Positions 36,001 to 43,633 of a stretch of 64,000 nt of DNA are shown one piece after another (position 1 is the first letter of the stretch; the number at the start of each line of letters is the position of its first letter). The notes beneath the pieces are model-generated. The model worked only from the letters and a program-made list of their open reading frames with translations, made no database searches and was not told the origin of the DNA. A program made the translations under genes and the position numbers. Origin of the DNA: Chitinophaga sp. (lineage in GTDB: Bacteria > Bacteroidota > Bacteroidia > Chitinophagales > Chitinophagaceae); NCBI RefSeq assembly GCF_017745275.1, contig NZ_JAGHZS010000010.1:496001-560000 (forward strand), written 5' to 3'.

Positions 36001-36454
36001 ATCTGGCTACGATCGTTTTGATGTCAATATTTTCTTTCAGGGCCTGGCCCGCGAATCATTCTGGATTGATACCAAAGCTACAGCACCATTCATCGATGAT
36101 CAGCGGCAGCTGCTGAAAGTATGGGCAGATAATCACTGGAGTGAAGACAACCAAAACATTTATGCCCTGTGGCCCAGGCTGAGTACCAGCATCGTGGATA
36201 ATAACAATCAAACCAGCACCTGGTTTATGAGAAATGGCGCCTTGTTGCGTATCAAATCTGTAGAAATAGGTTACACACTGCCTACACCACTGATGAGAAG
36301 ACTGCGCCTGACCAATGCACGGTTTTACCTGAATGGCACCAACCTGTTCACCTTCAGCAAATTTAATCTGTGGGATGTGGAAATGGGCGGTAATGGCTTA
36401 GGCTATCCTATTCAACGGGTATTTAATGTCGGTGTTACCTGTTCATTTAAATAG
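33005..36454 (+). CDS. SusC/RagA-type TonB-linked outer membrane receptor with STN domain
   Basis: An 1149-residue transporter. The leader and signal peptide end near residue 44 (GYSQ). The STN domain is about 45-110 (ITLSGKNVSLKTVLKEINRQ), the carboxypeptidase-regulatory-like domain about 135-212 (VSEDGTPLPGATVKLKG), and the plug follows (DEVVVVAHGKQKKTEVVGAV; IMKDATATALYGSKGANGVILITT). The barrel ends in VGVTCSFK, with Phe-Lys rather than a terminal Phe. The STN domain and preceding sigma/FecR pair mark it as a signal-transducing receptor. SusD starts 13 bases later. Confidence 0.95.
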   Translation: MNLRGHFLAHPGCKTTIKLLMMMKFATFGLLCICLQASATGYSQSITLSGKNVSLKTVLKEINRQTGYRFFYEDDLISNASSISIDVRNAPLPDALKACFKGLPLTYAISKNRIMIAGVTTTGRDSSSAAAPLAIEITGTIVSEDGTPLPGATVKLKGTAKGVTTDASGHFTIQAPRTGVILMVSFIGYEAQEITVHNASPLQIVLKRLDAKVDEVVVVAHGKQKKTEVVGAVTSIKPGELKIPSSNLTTALAGKLAGIIAYQRSGEPGFDNADFFVRGVTTFGYRKSPLILIDNIEASTTDLARLQVDDIASFSIMKDATATALYGSKGANGVILITTKEGKEGPANVSFRAENSLSRSTRDVQLADPVTYMELANEAVLTRNPLGGLLYSKDKIENTRKGTDPVIYPATDWQKMLLRNSALNQRYNLSVNGGGKIARYYVSGAMNMDNGILKMDKKSNFNSNSKLRSYSVRSNVNVNLTPSTEMIVRISGSFDDYSGPISGGQDIYNQIMQSNPVLFPAYYQPTEETKYVRHIMFGNAADGKYNNPYADLQKGYKQFNRSAINAQLALNQKLSFITEGLSARGLINIQRNAYFSVSRQYNPFYYVAYNYDYVTKGYSLNAINQEAGQSQAPAGTEYLNYSEGDKTLSSDFYGELAVDYRRTFNKVHGFSGTLVGVAKNSLTGNAGTLQNSLPFRNVGLSGRATYLYDNRYAAEFNFGYNGSERFYKTQRFGFFPSAGIAYTVSNEKYWENIQRIVTKLKLRATYGLVGNDAIGSPDDRFFYLSNVDMNSGIRGMRFGTLKDYSLTGIDISRYANNDITWEKAAKTNIGFEASFFDRLNLEVDVYNEKRSNILMPRKSIPTTMGLSAGLSANVGKASAKGIDVAMDYSHQITNKWWAKAMANFTYATSRFDVYEEPAYPEQNKLHVGHSIMQQWGYIAERLFVDDLDAKNSPKQNFGMYGGGDIKYRDINGDGKISELDQAPIGFPTTPEIVYGFGFSSGYDRFDVNIFFQGLARESFWIDTKATAPFIDDQRQLLKVWADNHWSEDNQNIYALWPRLSTSIVDNNNQTSTWFMRNGALLRIKSVEIGYTLPTPLMRRLRLTNARFYLNGTNLFTFSKFNLWDVEMGGNGLGYPIQRVFNVGVTCSFK

Positions 36455-36467
36455 CCAGTTGTTCACA

Positions 36468-38375
36468 ATGAAAAAAGTAAGTATGAAAACGATCAAGATA
36501 TTGCTACTGGGGATCATCATTTCCTTTAGCCCTGCCTGTAATAAATTCCTCGATATTATTCCGGACAACGTAGCCACCCTGGATCAGGCATTCCAGATGC
36601 GTGCCACCGCCAAGAAATACCTGTTTACCTGCTATTCTTATCTGCCATTACTGGGCAGCCCTGCTGATAATTATACTTTCCTGGGATCAAGAGAAATAGC
36701 CACACCTTATCCCGGGTCACAGGCGCCGGGAATTCCGGAAAGTATTATGCAGTTGTGCTACGACTACCAGAACGTAGTAAAGCCCATCGCCAACTACTGG
36801 GATGGAGAAAACGGTGGTCTGGCCATGTTCACAGCAATGCGTACCTGCAACATTTTCCTGGAAAATATAGGCAAGGTCCCGGATATGACAGAGGTAGAAA
36901 GAAAAAGGTGGATCGCGGAAGTAAAGGTATTGAAAGCCTACTATCATTTCCTGTTGATGCGCATGTATGGTCCTTTTCCTATAATGAAAACCAATATTCC
37001 CGTATCGGCAGACGTGGAAGCCGTTAAGGTAAAGCGTGATCCGGTAGACGATATAGCAGCGTATATTGCACAGCTGGTAGATGAAGCAATCCCCGATCTG
37101 CCACCCACCATCACTAATCAGCGGGAAGAACTGGGCCGTATTACAACGCCTATTGCACTGGCCATTAAAGCCTATGCATTAACGCTGAATGCAAGCCCGC
37201 TTTTTAACGGCAACGCCGATTATGCAGGATTAAAAAACAAAGATGGAAAGGCACTCGTGAATACGGCATTTGATAAATCGAAATGGCAAAAGGCGGCAGA
37301 TGCCTGCAATGCGGCTATTGTATCCGCTAACAGCGCCGGATTTCAGCTGTATTATTTTGAAAAACCTTTCGACCTCGCGCAAATCGGCGATACCACGAAG
37401 AAGTGTATGGACATCCGTTGTGCCATTACGGAAGACTGGAACCAGGAGTGTATATGGGGTTTCCCTCAGAGTACTACCACAGAATTGCAGCGGGAATGCG
37501 CTCCCAGGAATGATGTGTATTCCTATACTTATTCCTTGTGGGCCGCGAACATGAATGCCTGCGAAATATTTTATACCGGCAACGGCGTACCTATAGATGA
37601 GGATCTTAACTGGGATTACGGTAACAGGTATACGAAGCTGGTCACCATTCCTGACGCGATGCGCAGTATCTTAAAACCGAATTACACCACCTCCTCTTTT
37701 AATGTGAACAGGGAATATCGTTTCTATGCGGACCTGGCCTTTGATGGATCTTCCTATTTTATCAAACAGCGTTCTAATGAAGACAACCTGTTGTATATAA
37801 ATACCATGTGGGGATCTTCCTCCGCACAATCTTTATCCAGGTATTCGTTTACCGGCTATTGGCCTAAAAAACTGGTAAGCTGGAAAACATCCGGTGACGG
37901 CGGTTCTTATACGGCAGATGCTTATACCTGGCCTGCTATCCGGTTAAGTGCATTATACCTGATGTATGCAGAAGCGCTCAATGAATCAGAGGGACCATCT
38001 GCTAAAGCATATCAATATATTGATGCGGTGCGCAGCAGGGCAGGTTTAAATGGCGTGGTACAGTCCTGGGCAGCGCATTCCCGCAATGCCAACAAACCAT
38101 CTACCAGGGAAGGATTACGTAGCATTATTCAACAGGAAACTATGATAGAATTTGTTTTCGAAGGGGAGAACTATTGGAATATGCGCAGATGGAAACGCCT
38201 GGACCTGATGAACCGCCCCGTTACCGGTTGGAATGTTTCGCAAAGCACACCGGCTGCATTTTACGGTGTAAGAACTATTTACCAACCGCACAATACCTAT
38301 AAAGACTTCCTGGCGCCTATCAAGGAAGATAACCTTTACGTTAATCCTAATCTTGTTCAGAATCCATTATGGTAG
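36468..38375 (+). CDS. SusD/RagB family surface lipoprotein
   Basis: A 635-residue binding lipoprotein, at the large end for SusD. The ATG at 36468 is chosen because it directly precedes the signal peptide, whose lipobox SPAC places the acylated cysteine at residue 24. A longer frame begins inside susC. SusD signatures: CNKFLDIIPDNVATLDQAFQ after the cysteine, VLKAYYHFLLMRMYGPFPI, and the C-terminal MIEFVFEGENYWNMRRWKRL. It pairs with the STN-SusC. Two more lipoprotein genes follow closely and probably form one surface complex. Confidence 0.93.
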   Translation: MKKVSMKTIKILLLGIIISFSPACNKFLDIIPDNVATLDQAFQMRATAKKYLFTCYSYLPLLGSPADNYTFLGSREIATPYPGSQAPGIPESIMQLCYDYQNVVKPIANYWDGENGGLAMFTAMRTCNIFLENIGKVPDMTEVERKRWIAEVKVLKAYYHFLLMRMYGPFPIMKTNIPVSADVEAVKVKRDPVDDIAAYIAQLVDEAIPDLPPTITNQREELGRITTPIALAIKAYALTLNASPLFNGNADYAGLKNKDGKALVNTAFDKSKWQKAADACNAAIVSANSAGFQLYYFEKPFDLAQIGDTTKKCMDIRCAITEDWNQECIWGFPQSTTTELQRECAPRNDVYSYTYSLWAANMNACEIFYTGNGVPIDEDLNWDYGNRYTKLVTIPDAMRSILKPNYTTSSFNVNREYRFYADLAFDGSSYFIKQRSNEDNLLYINTMWGSSSAQSLSRYSFTGYWPKKLVSWKTSGDGGSYTADAYTWPAIRLSALYLMYAEALNESEGPSAKAYQYIDAVRSRAGLNGVVQSWAAHSRNANKPSTREGLRSIIQQETMIEFVFEGENYWNMRRWKRLDLMNRPVTGWNVSQSTPAAFYGVRTIYQPHNTYKDFLAPIKEDNLYVNPNLVQNPLW

Positions 38376-38424
38376 CCGGAAGCGGGACTGTGTAGCAGCC
38401 CTGTTATCCATCAAATCAAAAAGT

Positions 38425-39633
38425 ATGAAAAAACAATTTTTGCAGTATATAATGGCGCTGATGACCGTGGTTGCTGCGGTGGCGTTTTACGCGTGTCAGA
38501 AACAAACAGGTACCAACCTCGAGCCCATCTATAAAAGCAACAAGAAACCGCCTGTGGTCACGAATGTAAGGGTGAATAACTTTCCCGGCGGGGCGTTGAT
38601 CATGTATGATATCCCTGCAGACCCCGAAATACTCTATGTACAGGCCGATTACATGATTAACCAGCAATCAAAGCAGCAGGTAAAAGCATCCTACTACACT
38701 GATACGCTGAAGGTGCTGGGTTTTGAAAAATCAGGTCCTTACAAAGTAACGTTATATGCGGTTAGCAGAAGTGAAGTAAAGTCTGATCCGGTGGAAGTGA
38801 CAGTGACGCCGCAAACACCGCCTTACCTGACGGTAAAGTCTTCCCTGGAAATCCTGGCGGATTTCGGTGGCGCCAATATTCGGTTCAGAAATGTGACAGG
38901 CGCTGATATCGCCGTGGTAGCACTGGTAGACACGATCGGGAAAGCAGAGAATGTATATACCAACTATACAAAAGATTCGGCCGGTAATTTTTCACTTCGT
39001 GGATTTTCACCGATAGAAAGAAAATTCGGCGCTTTTGTACGCGACAGGTGGGGTAATGTGTCAGATACTGTTTGGACAAAGGTAACATCTATGAAAGAGC
39101 AGGAGCTGGATCGTACAAAGATGAAGGCATTGCTGTTGCCCGGCGATCAGGTGGCCTGCTGTGGCTCTGACCTTAACGTGCCACTGACCAATCCTTACAA
39201 GTCCGGCGACTGGGCCTTTTACGGAGGAACCGGCCCTAATGATTCCGTGCCGGCCCGCGTAACAGTCGATTTTGGCCGGCCCGTGGTGTTAAGCCGTTTC
39301 AGGTACTGGATGCGGCAAAATGGCGGCGCTGAATTCAGAAACGGTACGTTGCGCTTTTTTAAAGTATACGGGAGCATGAATCCTAATCCCAATGGCGCCC
39401 TTGATGATTCCTGGACGCAGATAGGAGGGGTGTATGAATTGGTGAAACCATCAGGTCTTCCTTACGGTCAGTTGAATAGTGCGGATTACGAGGTAGTGAA
39501 TAATGGTTCGGAGTTTACGTTTCCGCTGCCGGCAGTCACCATGCGCTATTTCCGGCTGGTGATCCTGAAAAATTATTCCGGCGGTGCCGGATTGGAAATG
39601 GCATCCATGAAATTTATGGGTGACTATAAGTAA
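38425..39633 (+). CDS. surface lipoprotein with DUF4959/DUF5126/DUF5000-type domains
   Basis: A 402-residue lipoprotein with lipobox FYAC and the acylated cysteine at residue 24. The mature part has two fibronectin-like beta domains (PPVVTNVRVNNFPGGALIMY; VTVTPQTPPYLTVKSSLEILADFGG) and a C-terminal discoidin-like domain (ARVTVDFGRPVVLSRFRYWMRQNGGAEF; MRYFRLVILKNYSGG), the DUF4959-DUF5126-DUF5000 order seen behind many SusC/SusD pairs. Such proteins act as accessory glycan binders on the cell surface. The ATG 38425 is preferred; the longer frame overlaps susD. Confidence 0.85.
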   Translation: MKKQFLQYIMALMTVVAAVAFYACQKQTGTNLEPIYKSNKKPPVVTNVRVNNFPGGALIMYDIPADPEILYVQADYMINQQSKQQVKASYYTDTLKVLGFEKSGPYKVTLYAVSRSEVKSDPVEVTVTPQTPPYLTVKSSLEILADFGGANIRFRNVTGADIAVVALVDTIGKAENVYTNYTKDSAGNFSLRGFSPIERKFGAFVRDRWGNVSDTVWTKVTSMKEQELDRTKMKALLLPGDQVACCGSDLNVPLTNPYKSGDWAFYGGTGPNDSVPARVTVDFGRPVVLSRFRYWMRQNGGAEFRNGTLRFFKVYGSMNPNPNGALDDSWTQIGGVYELVKPSGLPYGQLNSADYEVVNNGSEFTFPLPAVTMRYFRLVILKNYSGGAGLEMASMKFMGDYK

Positions 39634-39663
39634 ACCTATCCGTTAGCATTTTAAAAAGTTGTT

Positions 39664-40734
39664 ATGAAAAATATTATCTACGCCCTGTTGTTGACAGCAG
39701 GACTACAAGCGTGTACAAAAATGGATCATGAGTACATGCCTTATCTGACAAATGGGGAGATTTTTTATACCGGTGTTCCCACCAACCTGGCAGTACATTC
39801 CGGCCGGGGGCGGGTAGAAGTACAATTCACCCGGTCAAAAGATCCTAACATCACCCGGTTTGTAGTTTACTGGAACAACCGGGAGAAGCATCTTGAATTA
39901 CCAGTTACGAATGAGGTGATACAGAAAGTTATTGTTCCTGGTTTGCCGGAAGGTGAATATACTTTTGAAATTGTAGCTTATGATAAAGCGGGGAACGCTT
40001 CTACTCCCGGATCTGCTATTGTGAGCGGCTCAAGCCTGGGACAACTGTATGAAAATAACCTGCAGGCCAGAAGGGTCAATGTCACCAACAGCCAGTCCGG
40101 AATACTGCTAGATTTCCCGGCTGTGGATACGCTCTGTAAATATACAACGGTAGGTTATACCACGGCGACGGGAACAACAGGATCCATGAAGTACCTGGCT
40201 GCTATGGCGTTTGCAGATACCCTGAAAAATGCTTCGCCCGTCCTTTCATCCATTCAGTTAACAACCGCTTATATACCCGTTGCCGGAATTGATACTTTTT
40301 ATGCACAACAAACGGTAGCCGTTAATCTTGCTGCCGGGGCATATACCTGCACCGGGCAAATGACAGACAATACCAATGCCGCCCTCACTGGTCCCTATCC
40401 CTGGAATGTAACACTGCGGCAGGTAACTGCCACACAGCTGGAATTAGTGGATAACGATCAGACCAATGATGTATATCATAAGATCCTGAACAACGGGGGT
40501 AATTCTTACTACGGTTCATTTGGAGTGGTATTAAATCTCGATAACAATTACCATGTGATCAGTGTGATCAACAAATACGGACAGCCTTCTTCCAATGGAA
40601 GATCGGCAGAATTAGATCCTTCCGGTGTAAATAAATTTGATCCGGTTACCCGTACCTTAAAAGTGAAATACTGGATGAATCAGCCCGGAAGTACGCACAG
40701 GACCTCTTTTGATGAAACTTTCACCATGAAGTAA
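39664..40734 (+). CDS. surface lipoprotein, DUF4998-type
   Basis: A 356-residue lipoprotein with lipobox LQAC and the acylated cysteine at residue 17. The first half (VHSGRGRVEVQFTRSKDPNITRFVVYWNNREK; LPEGEYTFEIVAYDKAGNAS) is the fibronectin-like fold typical of DUF4998 proteins. The second half is beta-rich and not recognised. It is the last gene of the second sigma-controlled operon, 30 bases after the DUF5000-type gene, and is closed by the hairpin at 40791. Confidence 0.82.
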   Translation: MKNIIYALLLTAGLQACTKMDHEYMPYLTNGEIFYTGVPTNLAVHSGRGRVEVQFTRSKDPNITRFVVYWNNREKHLELPVTNEVIQKVIVPGLPEGEYTFEIVAYDKAGNASTPGSAIVSGSSLGQLYENNLQARRVNVTNSQSGILLDFPAVDTLCKYTTVGYTTATGTTGSMKYLAAMAFADTLKNASPVLSSIQLTTAYIPVAGIDTFYAQQTVAVNLAAGAYTCTGQMTDNTNAALTGPYPWNVTLRQVTATQLELVDNDQTNDVYHKILNNGGNSYYGSFGVVLNLDNNYHVISVINKYGQPSSNGRSAELDPSGVNKFDPVTRTLKVKYWMNQPGSTHRTSFDETFTMK

Positions 40735-40790
40735 AGGCCTGTTTTTTTATTTTTTTCGGGAGAAGGGGAGCGCCTGGTCCCGGCATTTTC

Positions 40791-40828
40791 AACCTTCTAT
40801 AACAGGAGTCTTCCTGTTATAGAAGGTT
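40791..40828 (+). terminator. perfect 16-bp hairpin ending the second SusC/SusD operon
   Basis: AACCTTCTATAACAGG (40791-40806), loop AGTCTT, CCTGTTATAGAAGGTT (40813-40828), followed by GTTTCC. Very stable stem; the T-run is short. Confidence 0.75.
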
Positions 40829-40837
40829 GTTTCCATG

Positions 40838-40866
40838 TCAAAATGAAAAAGACCCTCCCATTTTGG
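40838..40866. promoter_or_regulatory. candidate activator-binding sites upstream of the kinase/sigma-54 activator operon
   Basis: TCAAAATGA (40838-40846) and the related CCATTTTGG (40858-40866) face each other as an inverted pair. The same 9-mer occurs four times at 45137-45202. The pair lies about 90-120 bases upstream of a GG-N10-GT element, the usual distance for enhancer sites of sigma-54 activators. Confidence 0.5.
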
Positions 40867-40955
40867 TATACCTGTTATGGGATGGCTGGTATTGACATTT
40901 TCATAATTTGTTTATTGTCAGTTAATTGAGTTGAAAAGAGATCACTAACGTAACA

Positions 40956-40970
40956 TGGCATTGGTTTGGT
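40956..40970 (+). promoter_or_regulatory. candidate sigma-54 (-24/-12) promoter of the kinase/activator operon
   Basis: TGGCATTGGTTTGGT: GG at 40957-40958, ten bases, then GT at 40969-40970. The -24 half fits the TGGCAY consensus; the -12 half deviates from TTGC. The ATG is at 40999. Confidence 0.35.
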
Positions 40971-40998
40971 GGACCCGCTGGTACACCCAATCAATTCA

Positions 40999-42186
40999 AT
41001 GCAAATGTCGCTGAACTTAAAAACAAAATTTTCCCTGGGATTGATTTTCCTGTTCCTGATGACGCTGGCGATCAGCATGCAGGGAATTTATCAGATTTAC
41101 CGGTTAAATGGAGATGTGCGCCTTATCCTCCGGGAAAATATCAGATCTATTATGTTCTCCAACAACATGCTGGGCGCCCTGGAACAACAACCGGTACAAC
41201 TGGAGATACTAAAACAGAACCTGTTATTACAGGAACAAAATGTAACAGAGCCAGGAGAAGATAGTGCCACGGCGCGTGCTGCATCATTGGTACAGCAACT
41301 TCAACTGCACCCGGAAAACCCTCAGTTGGCAGTGGAACTACGACACGTTATTCTGCAAATATCGGCTATTAACCAGCAGGCCATCATCCGAAAAAATAAT
41401 ATATCATCTGCGGCCGCTTCACGGGCCATTCTTACGTTATCTGTCATTACCCTGATACTACTTAGTGTATCCATCCTGTTTATCTTCAGTTACCCGCATA
41501 TTGTTACGCATCCCATTCATCAGCTGATTGCCGGTATCCGGCAGATTGCAGATAAGAAATACAACACCCGCATTGACATTAACCGAACGGATGAATTAGG
41601 CGAATTAGCCATTGTATTCAACCGAATGGCGGAGAAACTACATGAATATGAAAATAGTAACCTGGAGAAAATAAAGATGGAGAAAACAAGGATAGAAACG
41701 ATCATCAACCAGATGAATGATGGTATTATTTGTTATGACCCCCATCATCAACTGTTGTTTATGAATGAAGTGGTGATGCATTTATGTGGCCCTCAGCTAA
41801 GGGATAGAGCCACAATGCTGGCGTCTATCAATAAACATCCGGCAAATCAGCAGCTGCGGATCGGGTCGGCCGTCTTCATAAAGGAAGTCATCAGCAACGA
41901 CCAGGGAACGGTGACCGTATTGCGTGATATCAGTGCTTTTGAAGCACTGGAAGCTGCCAAAACTAAATTTATCGCCACGGCCTCGCATGAACTGAAAACA
42001 CCCATAGCAGCTATGAAAATGAGTCTCAGTTTACTATCGGATAAAAGGACCGGACCTTTGCAGGAAGGACAACAGGCGCTGCTGGATAGCATCAGCGAAG
42101 ATGTGGAACGAATTTTACAAATCAGCAGTGAATTGTTGGATTTCACACAAACAAAAGTAGGATTGATTCCCAATCTCCGGCATTAA
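40999..42186 (+). CDS. sensor histidine kinase lacking the ATP-binding domain (truncated)
   Basis: A 395-residue membrane protein starting at ATG 40999 (a TTG at 40966 is in the promoter region). Order: transmembrane helix about 9-30, extracytoplasmic helical region about 31-140, second transmembrane helix (AILTLSVITLILLSVSILFIFSY) about 140-163, HAMP (THPIHQLIAGIRQIADKKYNTRI), a PAS-like segment (MNDGIICYDPHHQLLFMNEVV), then the dimerisation domain with phospho-acceptor H330 in ASHELKTPIAAMK. The protein stops 65 residues after that histidine, just after LLDFTQTKVG, so the whole HATPase domain (about 150 residues, N/G1/G2 boxes) is absent. The sigma-54 activator gene begins 29 bases later, leaving no room for a frameshifted remainder. 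Confidence 0.88.
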   Translation: MQMSLNLKTKFSLGLIFLFLMTLAISMQGIYQIYRLNGDVRLILRENIRSIMFSNNMLGALEQQPVQLEILKQNLLLQEQNVTEPGEDSATARAASLVQQLQLHPENPQLAVELRHVILQISAINQQAIIRKNNISSAAASRAILTLSVITLILLSVSILFIFSYPHIVTHPIHQLIAGIRQIADKKYNTRIDINRTDELGELAIVFNRMAEKLHEYENSNLEKIKMEKTRIETIINQMNDGIICYDPHHQLLFMNEVVMHLCGPQLRDRATMLASINKHPANQQLRIGSAVFIKEVISNDQGTVTVLRDISAFEALEAAKTKFIATASHELKTPIAAMKMSLSLLSDKRTGPLQEGQQALLDSISEDVERILQISSELLDFTQTKVGLIPNLRH

Positions 42187-42214
42187 TTTTTTTTCAATTT
42201 TAATACACCAGAAC

Positions 42215-43564
42215 ATGACAACCGGTACGGTTTTACTCGTAGAAGATGAAGAGAAACTTCGTCAGTTATTGAAACGTATTATTGCAATGGAAGGTTTTCG
42301 TATCCTGGAATGTGATACCCTGAAAGCCGCGCGGCAGCTGCTGCACACAGAAGCCATAGACATAGTACTCAGTGATATCATGCTGCCGGATGGCAATGGT
42401 ATCGACCTCGTTACACACATGCGGGACAAACAGTTGCCAGCTGAAATTATCCTGCTAACGGCTTATGGTAACATCGCTGATAGTGTACGCGCCATAAAGA
42501 ACGGGGCGTTTGATTATATCACCAAAGGCAATGATAATGCCCGGATTATTCCACTGTTACACCGCGCGCTGGAGAAAGTAAAATTGCAAAACCGTGTGGT
42601 ACAACTGCAAACAAAAATCAATAATAACTACGCCTCATTTGATGCATTGCTGGGTACTTCAGCCGGGATTCGGGAAGCCCGGAAGCTGGCGATGAAAGCA
42701 GCGCCCAGTAATGCCGCCGTATTACTGTTGGGGGAAACCGGTTCAGGAAAAGAAATGTTCGCACAAGCTATTCATAATGCCAGCCATCGGGCAGAAAAAG
42801 ATTTTCTTGCCATTAACTGTAGTGCTATTGGGAAAGACATACTAGAAAGCGAGATCTTTGGCTATAAAGCAGGGGCATTTACCGGTGCTGTGAAAAACAA
42901 AAAAGGATTGATAGAAGAAGCCCACCAGGGCACCCTTTTCCTGGACGAAGTAGGTGAGATGCCATTGGACCTGCAGGCCAAACTATTAAGGGTACTGGAA
43001 ACAAGCGAGTTTATAAAGGTGGGAGATACTAAAGTAACGAAGGTGGATATACGTATTATCGCCGCTACCAACCGCAACCTGGTACAGGAAATTCAACAGG
43101 GACGTTTCCGGGAAGACCTGTTCTACCGTCTTAATGTATTTACCATTGAGCTGCCGCCGTTAAGAGAAAGAAAAGAAGATATCCCTTTATTTGCCTCCTA
43201 TTACCTGCAACAGTTTGCCGGAAAATCCAATACACAGGTAGTGCAGATGAGCCGTGAGTTTATAGAACATCTGAAGCTGCATGAATGGCGGGGTAATATC
43301 CGGGAGTTGAAAAACATTATGGAGCGTGCGGTGATCATTTGTACCGGTAACACACTTACCGTGGATGATTTGCCATTGGAGTTTACGTTGCATAAGCATC
43401 CGGTGAAACAAAAACCAGGTACTTTTGATCTGGCAGTGATGGAGAAAATACATATACAATGGGTGGTGGATTATGTAAACGGTAACAAATCAAAAGCCGC
43501 CAGGTTATTGAACATTAGCTTGTCTACCCTTTACCGGAAAATGGATGAATATAAGATGGCATAA
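42215..43564 (+). CDS. sigma-54-dependent response regulator (NtrC family)
   Basis: A 449-residue activator. The receiver domain has the acidic residues E10-D11-E12 and phospho-acceptor D54 in VLSDIMLPDGNG. The AAA+ domain has Walker A GETGSGKE, the sigma-54-contact loop GAFTGA at 220-225, Walker B GTLFLDEVGEM and an arginine-finger region FREDLFYRLNVF. A Fis-type helix-turn-helix ends the protein (NKSKAARLLNISLSTLYRKM). It would drive sigma-54 promoters from enhancer sites. It lies directly behind the truncated kinase, so phosphorylation must come from another kinase or in trans. The TCATTTTGA sites nearby are candidate targets. Confidence 0.94.
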   Translation: MTTGTVLLVEDEEKLRQLLKRIIAMEGFRILECDTLKAARQLLHTEAIDIVLSDIMLPDGNGIDLVTHMRDKQLPAEIILLTAYGNIADSVRAIKNGAFDYITKGNDNARIIPLLHRALEKVKLQNRVVQLQTKINNNYASFDALLGTSAGIREARKLAMKAAPSNAAVLLLGETGSGKEMFAQAIHNASHRAEKDFLAINCSAIGKDILESEIFGYKAGAFTGAVKNKKGLIEEAHQGTLFLDEVGEMPLDLQAKLLRVLETSEFIKVGDTKVTKVDIRIIAATNRNLVQEIQQGRFREDLFYRLNVFTIELPPLRERKEDIPLFASYYLQQFAGKSNTQVVQMSREFIEHLKLHEWRGNIRELKNIMERAVIICTGNTLTVDDLPLEFTLHKHPVKQKPGTFDLAVMEKIHIQWVVDYVNGNKSKAARLLNISLSTLYRKMDEYKMA

Positions 43565-43600
43565 TAAAAAAACTGCCTGGTAAAGAATTACCTGCAGTTG
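43563..43600 (-). terminator. terminator of the porin gene
   Basis: Between the two converging genes, arms AACTG/CAGTT and GGTAA/TTACC pair with small internal mismatches (43571-43599). The A-run to the left gives a U-run after the hairpin on the minus strand, so it terminates the porin gene. Confidence 0.55.
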
Positions 43601-43633
43601 TATAAAACCTATATTAAAAATCAAACGAGTTTA

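Noticed and set aside
42187..42214. Frameshift as explanation for the short kinase
   Set aside because: Only 28 bases lie before the activator gene, which uses the following sequence in full; there is no space for an ATP-binding domain in any frame.
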